Source: Alkalihalobacterium chitinilyticum (GTDB lineage Bacteria; Bacillota; Bacilli; Bacillales; Bacillaceae_F). From it: a DNA stretch of 64,000 nt. A model generated the notes under the pieces. That model searched no databases, was not told the DNA's origin, and saw only the letters and a list, made by a program, of their open reading frames with translations. The stretch lies in assembly GCF_029028005.1 (NCBI RefSeq), contig NZ_JAOTPO010000005.1, forward strand, positions 186,001-250,000, read 5' to 3'. Position numbers and translations under genes: made by a program. Shown in pieces: positions 52,100 through 60,593 of the stretch; position 1 is the first letter of the stretch; each line of letters starts with the position of its first letter.

Positions 52100-52147
52100 C
52101 CTCTTTTAAATCATTAGATAGGTCTAATTTTTTAGAAGAGGTTTTTT
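52100..52147 (+). terminator. Rho-independent terminator
   Basis: CCTCTTTTAAA...TTTTAGAAGAGG followed by TTTTTT, after the YppG-like gene. Confidence 0.75.
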
Positions 52148-52231
52148 AGAGGTTGCTTTTGTCTGAAGATGAGGATTATATAAATCTTCCTATCTCTTTA
52201 TGAGTCGTTTTTTTCTTTTTATGGAAATTTT

Positions 52232-52850
52232 GGGTTCGTAATTTTATTTTATGAACCGATTTTTCCTGTTTATGTAAATAGTAGGTTCGTATTTTCGTTT
52301 TATGATCCGATGTTTCCTGTTCCTGGTAATGATGGGTTCGTAATTTCATTTTATGAGCCGATTCTTCCGGTTACTGGAAATATTGGGTTCGTAATTTCAT
52401 TTTATGAGCCAATTCTACCTGTTCATGGTAATAATGGGTTCGTAATTTCATTTTATGAGCCAATTCTACCTGTTCATGGTAATAATGGGTTCGTATTTTC
52501 ATGTTATGAGCCGATTCTTCCTGTTCCTGGTAATAATGGGTTCATATTTTCATTTTACGATCCATTTGTTCCTGTTATTGGTAATATCGGGATCGTAACT
52601 TTATGTTATGGACCATTTTTTCCTGTTTATGGTAATGTTGGGTTCGTATTTTCGATTTATGATCTATTTCCTCCTGTTATTGGAAATAACGGGTTCGTAT
52701 TTTTCATTTTATGATCCATTTATTCCTGTTATTGGTAAGAGTGGATTTGGCTTTTCTCTTTATGAGCCACTACTTCCTAACTCAGGTCATTTCGGAATCG
52801 TTCTTTATTTTGATAGCTTTTTTTCTGAGACTAAATATCAGGTTCGTTCA
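52232..52850. repeat. Tandem 51-bp repeat array, about 12-13 copies
   Basis: GGGTTCGTA-type unit starts lie at 52232, 52283, 52334, 52385, 52436, 52487, 52538, 52589, 52640 and 52691, all exactly 51 bp apart. A one-base insertion puts the next at 52743, then 52794 and a worn copy near 52841. On the plus strand one frame reads as 17-residue units (GFVISFYEPILPVHGNN) from about 52200 until the insertion. No ribosome-binding site or good start exists. Confidence 0.92.
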
Positions 52851-53070
52851 ATTAACCTCTTCTTATCTACTCATCATCTCGTAAGCGCCTAATAAATTAC
52901 GTCGTCATTGGCCAATAACTTATCCCATTAACTTCTGGTTCGTATGTAATAAACATGACCTTGAAAGGACAAGCATTTGAGCGAACTGAGGAGAAAAAGA
53001 CCTGAATACTTCACGAATAAAAACAATATAAATAAGCAAGAAAAGTGTCCGATGAAGGGATGGATGAGTT
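52851..53070. other. Intergenic region upstream of cbiM
   Basis: About 220 bp with no gene, repeat or riboswitch recognised. It presumably holds the cbiM promoter. Confidence 0.4.
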
Positions 53071-53673
53071 GTGCATGTCGCAGACGGCGTACTTAGTTTT
53101 TCAGTAGCAGTAGCAACAACAGCGGGGGCCGTTGGAATATTAGCCTATTCTCTAAAAGGTATAAAAGAAGATGAAATCCCGAAAATTAGTCTACTCACGG
53201 GAGCTTTTTTTGTGTCTTCCTTGATTAATATACCTGTAGGACCTACTTCAATCCATCCACTATTAAGCGGCTTTCTTGGTTTAGCTTTAGGAAGTAGAGC
53301 GCCGATCGGGATTTTTATTGGCTTACTTCTTCAAGCTGCATTGTTCCAACACGGGGGATTGAGTACGCTTGGCGCCAATACATTATTAATGTCTCTTCCG
53401 GCTTATTTCGTATATTTTATGAGTCAAATTCTTAAAGGGATGCCACATTTTCTCAAGGGGTTTTCTGCAGGTTTTGGTGCGGTGTTAGGTGGAGTTTTTT
53501 TATTAATTCTACTGTTGTTATTGTCAGATCAACGGTATACAGAAGGAACTTTCTCGGTTATCAACATCGTCGTCGTTGCCTATTTTCCACTAGCACTATT
53601 AGAAGGTGTGTTAACCGGCTTTTCGGTAAAATATTTATATGCGCTTCGGCCGACTTTCTTTGATGAAACGTAG
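53071..53673 (+). CDS. cbiM: ECF nickel/cobalt transporter S-component CbiM
   Basis: 200 aa with about six helices. It starts GTG giving MHVADGVLS, the MHI/V-x-DG N-terminus in which Met1 and His2 coordinate the metal. Further family marks are IPVGPTSIHPLLSGFLGLALG and LLLQAALFQHGGLSTLGANTLLM. It transports Ni2+ or Co2+ with CbiQ and CbiO. No cbiN follows; an accessory role may be filled by the NikL-like protein at 45385. Confidence 0.9.
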   Translation: MHVADGVLSFSVAVATTAGAVGILAYSLKGIKEDEIPKISLLTGAFFVSSLINIPVGPTSIHPLLSGFLGLALGSRAPIGIFIGLLLQAALFQHGGLSTLGANTLLMSLPAYFVYFMSQILKGMPHFLKGFSAGFGAVLGGVFLLILLLLLSDQRYTEGTFSVINIVVVAYFPLALLEGVLTGFSVKYLYALRPTFFDET

Positions 53674-53738
53674 CTGGAATGGGTGTACTTTTTATAGATA
53701 CGAGTCTGATGAAAATTTGGATGAAATAGGTGATCGCG

Positions 53739-54491
53739 ATGCCTTATGGACAGGAAGATACACAAGCAGAATTCGAGGGGATTTCTCAATGGGCTTTAGG
53801 GTGGGAATCACGAGCAAAATTGATGGCTGCCATTATTTATATTTTTGGTGTAATTAGTCTGCAGACGGTTTCATTTGCACTCCTTGCTTACTCGGTTTCC
53901 ATTATGGTTTCATTTATTATGGGTATTTCGCTCCTTACTTTACTAAAACGGTATTTACTCATTGCACCATTTGTATTACTGATGACGCTGCCTCTTGTCT
54001 TTGGCGGCGGTTTTCCGCTTGATCCTGACCGTGTTACTTTTGCCCTCCTCATTATTTTAAAGGCAGTAACGTCAATGACAATCTTAACGATTATTCTGGA
54101 AACGCAATCTGTTGATCAATTTATGGATAGTCTCGCTCATTTAAAGGTCCCGCCGATTATGATTTCAGTGCTGTTATTATCGTATCGATATGTATTTATG
54201 TTTCTTGATGACATCCAAAAAATGCAACTAGCGTTAAAAACTCGTTTTTTTAATGGTGGTGTCAGCATAAAGAACTTAAAGATCTATGGACAGCTGACAG
54301 GTGCGTTATTGTTGAAATCACTAGATCGATCCGAAAAGGTCTTTCAAGCGATGGTGTCTAGAGGGTTTAACGGGAATCTTTGTTTTGGCGAAGCACGGCA
54401 AATAACGAAGTCGGACTTGTATAAAACGGGACTCTCCTTTTTTATCATTATGGTAATTGTGGCGGTTGAATTGATGTTTTTTCGGATGTAG
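53739..54491 (+). CDS. cbiQ: ECF transporter T-component CbiQ
   Basis: 250 aa with five helices. The two coupling-helix motifs with Ala-Arg-Gly are degenerate but recognisable (LALKTRFFNGG and FQAMVSRGFNG; the second is the classic A-x-x-x-RG-F). It couples CbiM to CbiO. Start at ATG 53739 after TAGGTGAT; a GTG at 53730 is the alternative. It follows cbiM by 66 bp. Confidence 0.88.
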   Translation: MPYGQEDTQAEFEGISQWALGWESRAKLMAAIIYIFGVISLQTVSFALLAYSVSIMVSFIMGISLLTLLKRYLLIAPFVLLMTLPLVFGGGFPLDPDRVTFALLIILKAVTSMTILTIILETQSVDQFMDSLAHLKVPPIMISVLLLSYRYVFMFLDDIQKMQLALKTRFFNGGVSIKNLKIYGQLTGALLLKSLDRSEKVFQAMVSRGFNGNLCFGEARQITKSDLYKTGLSFFIIMVIVAVELMFFRM

Positions 54492-54555
54492 GTGTTTGGT
54501 AGGTTCATAGTTCGTTGTTTGGTATAAGTGGGAATGACGCGAGTACTTTTCACTC

Positions 54556-54760
54556 GAAAAAATGAGTGAAATGGAAATTAAGGGATGCAAAGAAGCTTTT
54601 GATCCCCGAAAAATGAGTGAAACGGGAATTAGGGATGCAAAGAAGCTTTTGACCCTCAAAAAATGAGTGAAATGGGAATTAGGGTCGTCAAAAGAGTTTT
54701 TGCCCCTTGAATATGACAGAAAACAAAAATTACAGTCGTCAATGACGCCCAGCAATAACT
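54556..54760. repeat. Tandem about 50-bp repeat array
   Basis: ATGAGTG-containing units start at 54562, 54613 and 54663, with a fourth diverged copy (ATGACAG) at 54713; spacing 51, 50, 50. The unit reads ATGAGTGAAATGGGAATTAG then GATGCAAAGAAGCTTTT. It lies 3' of cbiQ. It is unrelated in sequence to the 52.2 kb array but has almost the same period. Confidence 0.85.
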
Positions 54761-54840
54761 GTTAATAATGAAACATAGAAAAACTCATCATTCTTTAGTT
54801 TGTTTCATAGAAGAGTTATATTCACTTCTTAACAATTATA

Positions 54841-54873
54841 GAAGGTGTACCCTTAGACTTGAGGTACACCTTC
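54841..54873. terminator. Terminator of cbiMQ (also facing the YjcZ gene)
   Basis: GAAGGTGTACC...GGTACACCTTC followed by TTTTTC on the plus strand. Confidence 0.85.
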
Positions 54874-54897
54874 TTTTTCTATTCATCTATTTATTTT

Positions 54898-54975
54898 TTA
54901 GTATTTAACATATGCTGAACCAACGATCACTAACAGAATGAACAACACTACGATTAACGCAAAACTGTTATACAC
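54898..54975 (-). CDS. YjcZ-family sporulation miniprotein (25 aa)
   Basis: 25 aa from GTG: MYNSFALIVVLFILLVIVG-SAYVKY pattern, one hydrophobic helix. AGGAGGTG is perfectly spaced and CATAAGGTA (55008-55016) is a sigma-K-like -10 box. It lacks the Gly-rich start of the other two members. Confidence 0.8.
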   Translation of the reverse strand: MYNSFALIVVLFILLVIVGSAYVKY

Positions 54976-55007
54976 TCTATAACACCTCCTTATGTGTGTT
55001 ACAGTAA

Positions 55008-55016
55008 TACCTTATG
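55008..55016 (-). promoter_or_regulatory. Sigma-K-like -10 box
   Basis: CATAAGGTA (minus strand) fits CATANNNTA, 33-41 bp before the GTG of the 25-aa YjcZ-like gene. Confidence 0.55.
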
Positions 55017-55111
55017 CCAATATTCATTATCCGGGTGGGCTGCTACACAGTTTTACAGGAATTGATGAAATCGCCGTTCCATTCGTAAATAAACTGAATG
55101 TTTTATGCACA

Positions 55112-55150
55112 AAAAAGGAGTACGAATTCAGTCGATCGTACTCCTTTTTC
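55112..55150 (-). terminator. Terminator of the valine-catabolism-type operon
   Basis: AAAAAGGAGTACGA...TCGTACTCCTTTTT perfect stem with T-run, after the Fe-ADH gene. Confidence 0.88.
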
Positions 55151-55181
55151 TTCTCATTTTATAGGCTGAAATTACTCGTTC

Positions 55182-56375
55182 TTAAATATTTTGTTCTTCC
55201 TTCATATTATAGTCGTAGCAAGCATAATAAAGCTCAATGATCTCGTGTTCTTCAGGGACTTTAGGGTTGTTGGCTGGACTGCCGCTCGCGACAGCATCTT
55301 GTGCCATTTTATGAATGACTTTTTCTAAGGCTGGCTGCTCAATGCCCCACTCTTTCATATTTGGGATGTTTAAATCATGACAAAGCCTTTTCACGTCTTT
55401 GACAAAACGGTCGGCTAAATCTTCTTTATTCAGATCTTTCAGGTCTGGGTTTATGACAACCGCCATTTCTGCCAATCGATCAATGCACTCGTCTTTACTA
55501 AATTCAAGGACAGCTGGCAATAACATCGCGTTTGAAACACCATGCGGTACATGGAAAAGAGCCCCCATTGGACGCGACATTCCGTGAACCAGGCAAACAG
55601 AAGCATTGGAAAAAGCTACTCCCGCTTGTAAAGCAGCAAGCGCCATATGTTCTCGGGCGACAATATCTTCCCCAATCGTATACGCTTGGCGAATGTTTTC
55701 GAAAATCAGTTTAATTGCTGATAATGCTAAATGGTCCGTGAAAGGATGCGCTCGTCGCGAAATAAATGCTTCGACCGCATGACTTAAAGCATCTACCCCG
55801 GTCGCTGCTGTTACATGTTTGGGTGATGACACTGTTAGTAAAGGATCCACTATCGCAACTTCTGGTAAAAATGCCATCTGCTTAATCATCATTTTTACAT
55901 CGGTTTTTGTATTCGTAATGACGGTAACATCTGTAGCTTCTGAGCCGGTTCCAGCGGTTGTCGGAATAGCAATTAAAGGTAAAGGCTTTTCAGTCGCTGT
56001 TTTTTTGTTTCCCATATAATCGCTAATGTCCCCGCCATTTGTCGCAAGGACGGCGACCGCTTTTGCGGTATCGATACAACTTCCACCGCCTAAAGCAATG
56101 ATGACATCACAGTTATCTTGTTTAGAAAGTTCGAGTGCCTCTTCTACATAAGTGTTAGTAGGTTCTGTATTAACTTCAAGATATGTAGAATGCGAGATCC
56201 CCTCTTCTTGCAAATATCGTATACATTCGTTCACGTAACCAAGATTAGCCATCATTTGATCACTGATGATTAAAGCTTTAGTCCCTCTTAATTTTGTCTC
56301 TTTTCCTACCGTTTTTAAAGAGTCCCTCCCATAGAAAATAGCCCTTGGCATATAGACACTTGAAAAAGCATTCAT
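55182..56375 (-). CDS. Iron-containing alcohol dehydrogenase
   Basis: 397 aa group III ADH. NAD site GGGSCIDTAKA (about 97-107), TTAGTGSEATDVTVIT, and metal ligands in DALSHAVEAF and CLVHGMSRPMGALFHVPHG. It oxidises a hydroxy compound using Fe2+ and NAD. It is the third gene of a set with mmsA and hydroxyisobutyryl-CoA hydrolase, so it may supply the 3-hydroxyisobutyrate dehydrogenase step normally done by MmsB. Start at ATG 56375 after AAGGGGGA. Confidence 0.88.
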   Translation of the reverse strand: MNAFSSVYMPRAIFYGRDSLKTVGKETKLRGTKALIISDQMMANLGYVNECIRYLQEEGISHSTYLEVNTEPTNTYVEEALELSKQDNCDVIIALGGGSCIDTAKAVAVLATNGGDISDYMGNKKTATEKPLPLIAIPTTAGTGSEATDVTVITNTKTDVKMMIKQMAFLPEVAIVDPLLTVSSPKHVTAATGVDALSHAVEAFISRRAHPFTDHLALSAIKLIFENIRQAYTIGEDIVAREHMALAALQAGVAFSNASVCLVHGMSRPMGALFHVPHGVSNAMLLPAVLEFSKDECIDRLAEMAVVINPDLKDLNKEDLADRFVKDVKRLCHDLNIPNMKEWGIEQPALEKVIHKMAQDAVASGSPANNPKVPEEHEIIELYYACYDYNMKEEQNI

Positions 56376-56489
56376 CAAAACAGTATCCCCCTTGTACAGT
56401 TGATCTACCCTGTTTTTTATCCACCTGAGTCTTATTCCGCATCTATTTCTACGACGATTAATTGTTAATCTATTAGTGTAAACTTGGGC

Positions 56490-57581
56490 TTATGCGAACG
56501 CATTAAATTTTGTTAAAAGATTGTCATCTTTATCCCACTTGAAGAAAGCTAAAATATCTTCTTCTGAAATGTCCTCAAAACGAGATGGGTCCCAGTTTGG
56601 AGAACGGTCTTTGTCAACGAGGACAGCACGAACGCCCTCATAAAAATCAGGCAGGCTCATAAAATTCATACCTAAGATAAATTCCATCTTGAAGCATTCA
56701 ACGAGTGACTTCTTTTCGCCCTCCTGTAATTGACGGAGCGTTACTTTTAATGACGTTAATGATTTTGTTAGTAATGTAGTTAAGGTTTCTTTTGCCCATT
56801 CATCATGGGCTGCATCACTTTGTAGTGAAGCAATGATTTCTTCCATTGTTTCATGTGAGAAATGTTGATTGATCTTTTCTTGAGTGGTTGCAAGGTTAGA
56901 AGATTGAATGTCGATTGGCTGGCAGTATCGTTTGAGCAGTCGATTCATTTCATCTTCTATTTCTTTCGTTTTCCAATCAGTGCTCGTAATGTCTGCTTTT
57001 AATTTGTCCCAATCATCACTGGCCATATAATAATCAGCCGCACCGGCATACATAACATCTGCGGCTTTTATGATCCCTGATGTAAGGGCTAAATACCGGC
57101 CAACAGCTCCAGGCATCTGATTTAAAAAATAACTCGCGCCAACATCAGGAAAGAATCCGATATTCATTTCAGGCATTGCCCATTTTGTTTTTTCGGTTAC
57201 TATTCGGTGTGTGGCGCCGACTGAAAGTCCAACACCACCCCCCATAACAATTCCGTCCATATTGACAACGACTGGCTTTGGATACTGGTGAATCAGTAGG
57301 TCCATTTGATACTCAGTTGAAAAAAAGTCACGTGCTAAATCGAGGACGCTAGAATCTCTTAAGTCGTATAGAGAACGCATATCCCCGCCGGCACATAAAC
57401 CTTTTGTACCTTCGCCGCTAATGCATACGACAGCAATGGCTGGGTCACTCTTCCATTCTTGTAATTGCCGATAGAGTAAATCAACCATTTCTGCATTTAG
57501 AGAATTAAGGACCTTCGGGCGGTTTAAGCGGATTACACCGACCTGATTTTCTCTTTCAAATAAAACACTAGCTTCACTCAT
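56490..57581 (-). CDS. 3-hydroxyisobutyryl-CoA hydrolase
   Basis: 363 aa crotonase-fold enzyme. Substrate-binding segments include IRLNRPKVLNSLNAEMVDLL, EGTKGLCAGGDMRSLYD (oxyanion hole) and MDGIVMGGGVGLSVGATHRI followed by MPEMNIGFFPDVGASYFL. The length and the GFFPDVG motif separate it from ordinary enoyl-CoA hydratases of about 260 aa. It frees 3-hydroxyisobutyrate in valine breakdown. It is 113 bp from the Fe-ADH and 145 bp from mmsA, same strand. Confidence 0.9.
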   Translation of the reverse strand: MSEASVLFERENQVGVIRLNRPKVLNSLNAEMVDLLYRQLQEWKSDPAIAVVCISGEGTKGLCAGGDMRSLYDLRDSSVLDLARDFFSTEYQMDLLIHQYPKPVVVNMDGIVMGGGVGLSVGATHRIVTEKTKWAMPEMNIGFFPDVGASYFLNQMPGAVGRYLALTSGIIKAADVMYAGAADYYMASDDWDKLKADITSTDWKTKEIEDEMNRLLKRYCQPIDIQSSNLATTQEKINQHFSHETMEEIIASLQSDAAHDEWAKETLTTLLTKSLTSLKVTLRQLQEGEKKSLVECFKMEFILGMNFMSLPDFYEGVRAVLVDKDRSPNWDPSRFEDISEEDILAFFKWDKDDNLLTKFNAFA

Positions 57582-57726
57582 GAAAAATTCACCTCGTCAA
57601 TTATTATCTGTAGAAAGAAGGACACGTTTAAAAGAACAATCAGTTTGTCCCTCTTTCTACTTGCTGTATCTTAATGGTTTTACTGTTGCTGTGTACGTTT
57701 TTTACTATAAAGACAGTTGCTCGTTT

Positions 57727-59184
57727 TTAATATCGTGCAGTAAGCATCTTCTTGCGTGTATAAAATTCAACCCCGTCTTTTCCGTTCGCGTGCAGGTCAC
57801 CATAGAACGAATTTTTATAGCCTGAAAATGGGAAAAAGGCCATTGGAGCAGGGACACCTAAGTTAACGCCAAGCATTCCGGCATCGATATCTTCACGGAA
57901 TTTTCGTACAGCTTTCGCGCTATCCGTATAGAGGCACGCACCGTTTGCGAATTCAGACTCGTTCGTAATTTCAATCGCTTCATCGAGGTCATTCGCTCGG
58001 ACAACGGATAACACTGGCGCAAAGATTTCATCCTGCCAGATCTTCATACCAGGCTTGACGTTATCAAAAATTGTCGGTCCAACGAAGTAACCTTCTTCAA
58101 CTACTTTATCTTGACGACCATCTCGAACGAGTGCTGCACCTTCTTTTTCACCGATTTCGATATATTCAAGCGTTCGTTCTTTATGACTATCACGAATGAC
58201 CGGTCCAAGTGTTACATCTTTGTTAATGCCATTTCCGATTATGATGTTATCTGCAGCTTGTTTCAGACGATCCATTAACTCATCAGCAACATCACCGACG
58301 GCAACCACAACAGCACAAGCCATACAACGCTCGCCGGCTGATCCAAACGCTGCACCAATGATGTTCGTTACTGCACTGTCTAAGTCGGCGTCCGGCATGA
58401 CAATTGAATGATTTTTCGCACCGGCTAATGCTTGAACTCGTTTACCGTTTGCTGCTGCATTTTTATAGACATACTCAGCGACGGGTTGTGATCCGACAAA
58501 TGAAACCGCTTTAATATTTTTATGACTTAATATGCCGTTTACCACATCGTGTGCCCCATGAACGACGTTTAACACTCCGTCTGGAAGGCCGGCTTCTTGA
58601 AATAGTTCGGCTAATCGATTGGCTAGAAGCGGTGTCCGTTCTGACGGCTTCAATACGAACGTATTCCCGCATGCAATGGCTAATGGAAACATCCAACAAG
58701 GAACCATCATTGGGAAGTTAAATGGAGTAATTCCACCCACTACACCAATCGGATATCGGTACATTCCTGATTCAATGCCGCTTGCGATATCAGGCAGTTG
58801 TTCTCCCATCATTAAGGTCGGTGCGCCTGCAGCAAATTCCACACATTCAATGCCACGCTGCACCTCACCGTAAGCATCGTCATAGCTTTTTCCATTTTCT
58901 TTTGTAATCAACTGTGCAAGTTCTTCCCAATGTTCTATGAGCAGTTGTTGATAGCGGAATAAAATACGTGCTCTTTTCGGTACTGGAACGTTTCTCCACT
59001 CTTTAAAGGCTTCTTTCGCTGTTTCAGCGGCATGATCTAAATCCTCATATGTAGAAATCGGCACGTTTGCAATGACTTCAGCTGTCGCTGGATTGTACAC
59101 GGCTTCTACTTTTTCTGTTTGGGACTCGATCCACTTGCCCCCCACAAAATTCTTTAACGTTTGTACTTCTGTTTGATTGACCAT
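57727..59184 (-). CDS. mmsA: Methylmalonate-semialdehyde dehydrogenase (CoA-acylating)
   Basis: 485 aa aldehyde dehydrogenase. Marks include [32 protein letters not shown] and the catalytic Cys in [16 protein letters not shown] (about residue 285), typical of MmsA/IolA. It turns methylmalonate semialdehyde into propionyl-CoA in valine (and malonate semialdehyde in inositol) degradation. The two genes that follow fix the valine context. AAAGGAG precedes the ATG. Confidence 0.93.
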   Translation of the reverse strand: MVNQTEVQTLKNFVGGKWIESQTEKVEAVYNPATAEVIANVPISTYEDLDHAAETAKEAFKEWRNVPVPKRARILFRYQQLLIEHWEELAQLITKENGKSYDDAYGEVQRGIECVEFAAGAPTLMMGEQLPDIASGIESGMYRYPIGVVGGITPFNFPMMVPCWMFPLAIACGNTFVLKPSERTPLLANRLAELFQEAGLPDGVLNVVHGAHDVVNGILSHKNIKAVSFVGSQPVAEYVYKNAAANGKRVQALAGAKNHSIVMPDADLDSAVTNIIGAAFGSAGERCMACAVVVAVGDVADELMDRLKQAADNIIIGNGINKDVTLGPVIRDSHKERTLEYIEIGEKEGAALVRDGRQDKVVEEGYFVGPTIFDNVKPGMKIWQDEIFAPVLSVVRANDLDEAIEITNESEFANGACLYTDSAKAVRKFREDIDAGMLGVNLGVPAPMAFFPFSGYKNSFYGDLHANGKDGVEFYTRKKMLTARY

Positions 59185-59508
59185 AATTGATCTCCTTTCT
59201 GTAATAACATAACATTTTTTCGAATTTTCAGTATCTTGATAACGTCTTTCAGCTGATTACTGACTAGCCATTGATGCGACTTATTGTGTTATGTAAGTAG
59301 ATGTCTTTGAAGTTTTATCGACAAAGTAATCTGACAAGTAATATCTATGAAAGGTTCACCTTATTTATTTCTCCTTATTTCAGCGAATACCTTTTTCTTT
59401 CGCTAATTTTTATTCCGGCTGGTATAAAATTTGATAGCTTGATTGTGTATAGTGCTTTAGACAAGATGAAGAAGGGTCTTTAAAGAAAATAAAAAAGATA
59501 GTCGAAGA
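59185..59508. other. Intergenic region upstream of mmsA
   Basis: 324 bp. It holds the mmsA promoter region and the terminator of the 59509 gene. A 60-codon plus-strand frame is not convincing. Confidence 0.45.
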
Positions 59509-59516
59509 CTATCTTT
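59494..59516 (-). terminator. Terminator overlapping the stop of the 59509 gene
   Basis: AAAGATAGTC-TTC-GACTATCTTT followed by TTTTATTTTC on the minus strand. Confidence 0.85.
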
Positions 59517-60099
59517 GCTGAACGTTTTCAATTATGACATCTTCCCAGTGTTTATCGACCATCTTAACACCTGGGGTCCTTCTTCGATTTACAAATTCCC
59601 ATTGTTCGCCGTTGTATTTTCGAATGTGAAGAACATTGTCTCCATTCACTTTTTTATCGAATATCATTACACGCTGGTGGTCGTCATTATAATAGGCGTA
59701 GGGAATAATATCACCGTAAGATTGATTTGAAATTACCCGGCTCAATACGCTGGCCAAATTATGATAAGACCCTTCCCCGTTAAACAACATTTCGTTAGGA
59801 AGATATTCATAATGGTCAAGTGTTAAATAATGTGTTCTAACAAAATCGTTTTCAACATTTTTACGAAGGTTTTCTCTTCTTTCTGTCATTGAAAAATATC
59901 TTTCTAATTCTTCATCACTCAATGTGTGGATATCCGGCGGGATTATTAATGGTCCGTTTGGGTCCTCAAATAAGGTTAGTGATCTAGAGTCATTGGCTCC
60001 ATCTGATGTCAGCAGCAGAGCTGCAAATGTAAAGCCTGCCCCCAATAATGCAACAGAAGATATAAAAAAAGAAAGATATGGTTTCTTATTGAAAAGCAT
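59509..60099 (-). CDS. Hypothetical exported or membrane-anchored protein
   Basis: 196 aa. An N-terminal hydrophobic helix (YLSFFISSVALLGAGFTFAALLL) with a basic start (MLFNKK) is followed by a soluble domain outside the membrane, rich in Tyr, Asn and acidic residues (SDEELERYFSMTERRENLRKN; VMIFDKKVNGDNVLHIRKYNG). No lipobox or catalytic motif. GAGGTGGGGG precedes the ATG. No family is recognised. Confidence 0.65.
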   Translation of the reverse strand: MLFNKKPYLSFFISSVALLGAGFTFAALLLTSDGANDSRSLTLFEDPNGPLIIPPDIHTLSDEELERYFSMTERRENLRKNVENDFVRTHYLTLDHYEYLPNEMLFNGEGSYHNLASVLSRVISNQSYGDIIPYAYYNDDHQRVMIFDKKVNGDNVLHIRKYNGEQWEFVNRRRTPGVKMVDKHWEDVIIENVQQR

Positions 60100-60369
60100 C
60101 GTTCCCCCACCTCAACTATCATCCGCTCAATTGACTATGTTTAATTTTATCAAATTCTTAACCATAGAAGTGGAAATGCCCTATTTTTCAAAAACATTAC
60201 AAACTATTACAAATTTATAACGGAAAGTTTGATGATTTGACCGCGGTTTTCAATTGAAGTACGGCCCTTAAGTTTAAGTTCGCGACGCCATTTGGTTTCG
60301 GTTCATCCTAGGATACCTAAGGTGTAAAATAGTAGGAAATCAGCCAGTGCGCTACAAATTTGAGGCATT

Positions 60370-60495
60370 GGCTAATGAAATTCATAGTTTGGACAATAAA
60401 ATGAAAATCGGACAATAAAATCATCAAAATGGACAATAAAAATGAAAATCGGACAATAAAACCGTCAAACCGCTAATAAAAATCGGACAATATAG
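60370..60495. repeat. GGACAATAAA array B
   Basis: Copies begin at 60370 (GGCTAATGAA, worn), 60391, 60410, 60431, 60451, 60471 (CGCTAATAAA, worn) and 60485 (GGACAATATA). Spacing is 19-21 bp except the last. The better copies are preceded by AAAATC as in array A. Confidence 0.85.
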
Positions 60496-60545
60496 TTGGC
60501 GATTCACCTTTTTATCAATATTTCATGTATGAAAAAAGGAAAAAG

Positions 60546-60563
60546 AGCTGCCGTAGCAACTCT
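60546..60563 (-). terminator. Terminator of nitroreductase gene
   Basis: GAGTTGCTACGGCAGCTC followed by TTTTTCC on the minus strand. It resembles the hairpin at 42198. Confidence 0.75.
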
Positions 60564-60593
60564 CACACTCCATATCATATGTATGTACGTAGC

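Larger units (their letters stand above)
60100..60593. other. Intergenic region with GGACAATAAA array B
   Basis: 494 bp without genes. It contains the repeat array at 60370-60495 and the nitroreductase terminator. Confidence 0.6.

Noticed and set aside
52310-52892. Repeat region as two protein-coding genes
   Set aside because: No ribosome-binding site, no plausible start, a frameshift in the middle and compositional bias. Kept as a tandem repeat with a possible coding past.
59301-59483. 60-codon plus-strand ORF between mmsA and the 59509 gene
   Set aside because: No ribosome-binding site, no domain, hydrophobic AT-rich composition expected by chance.
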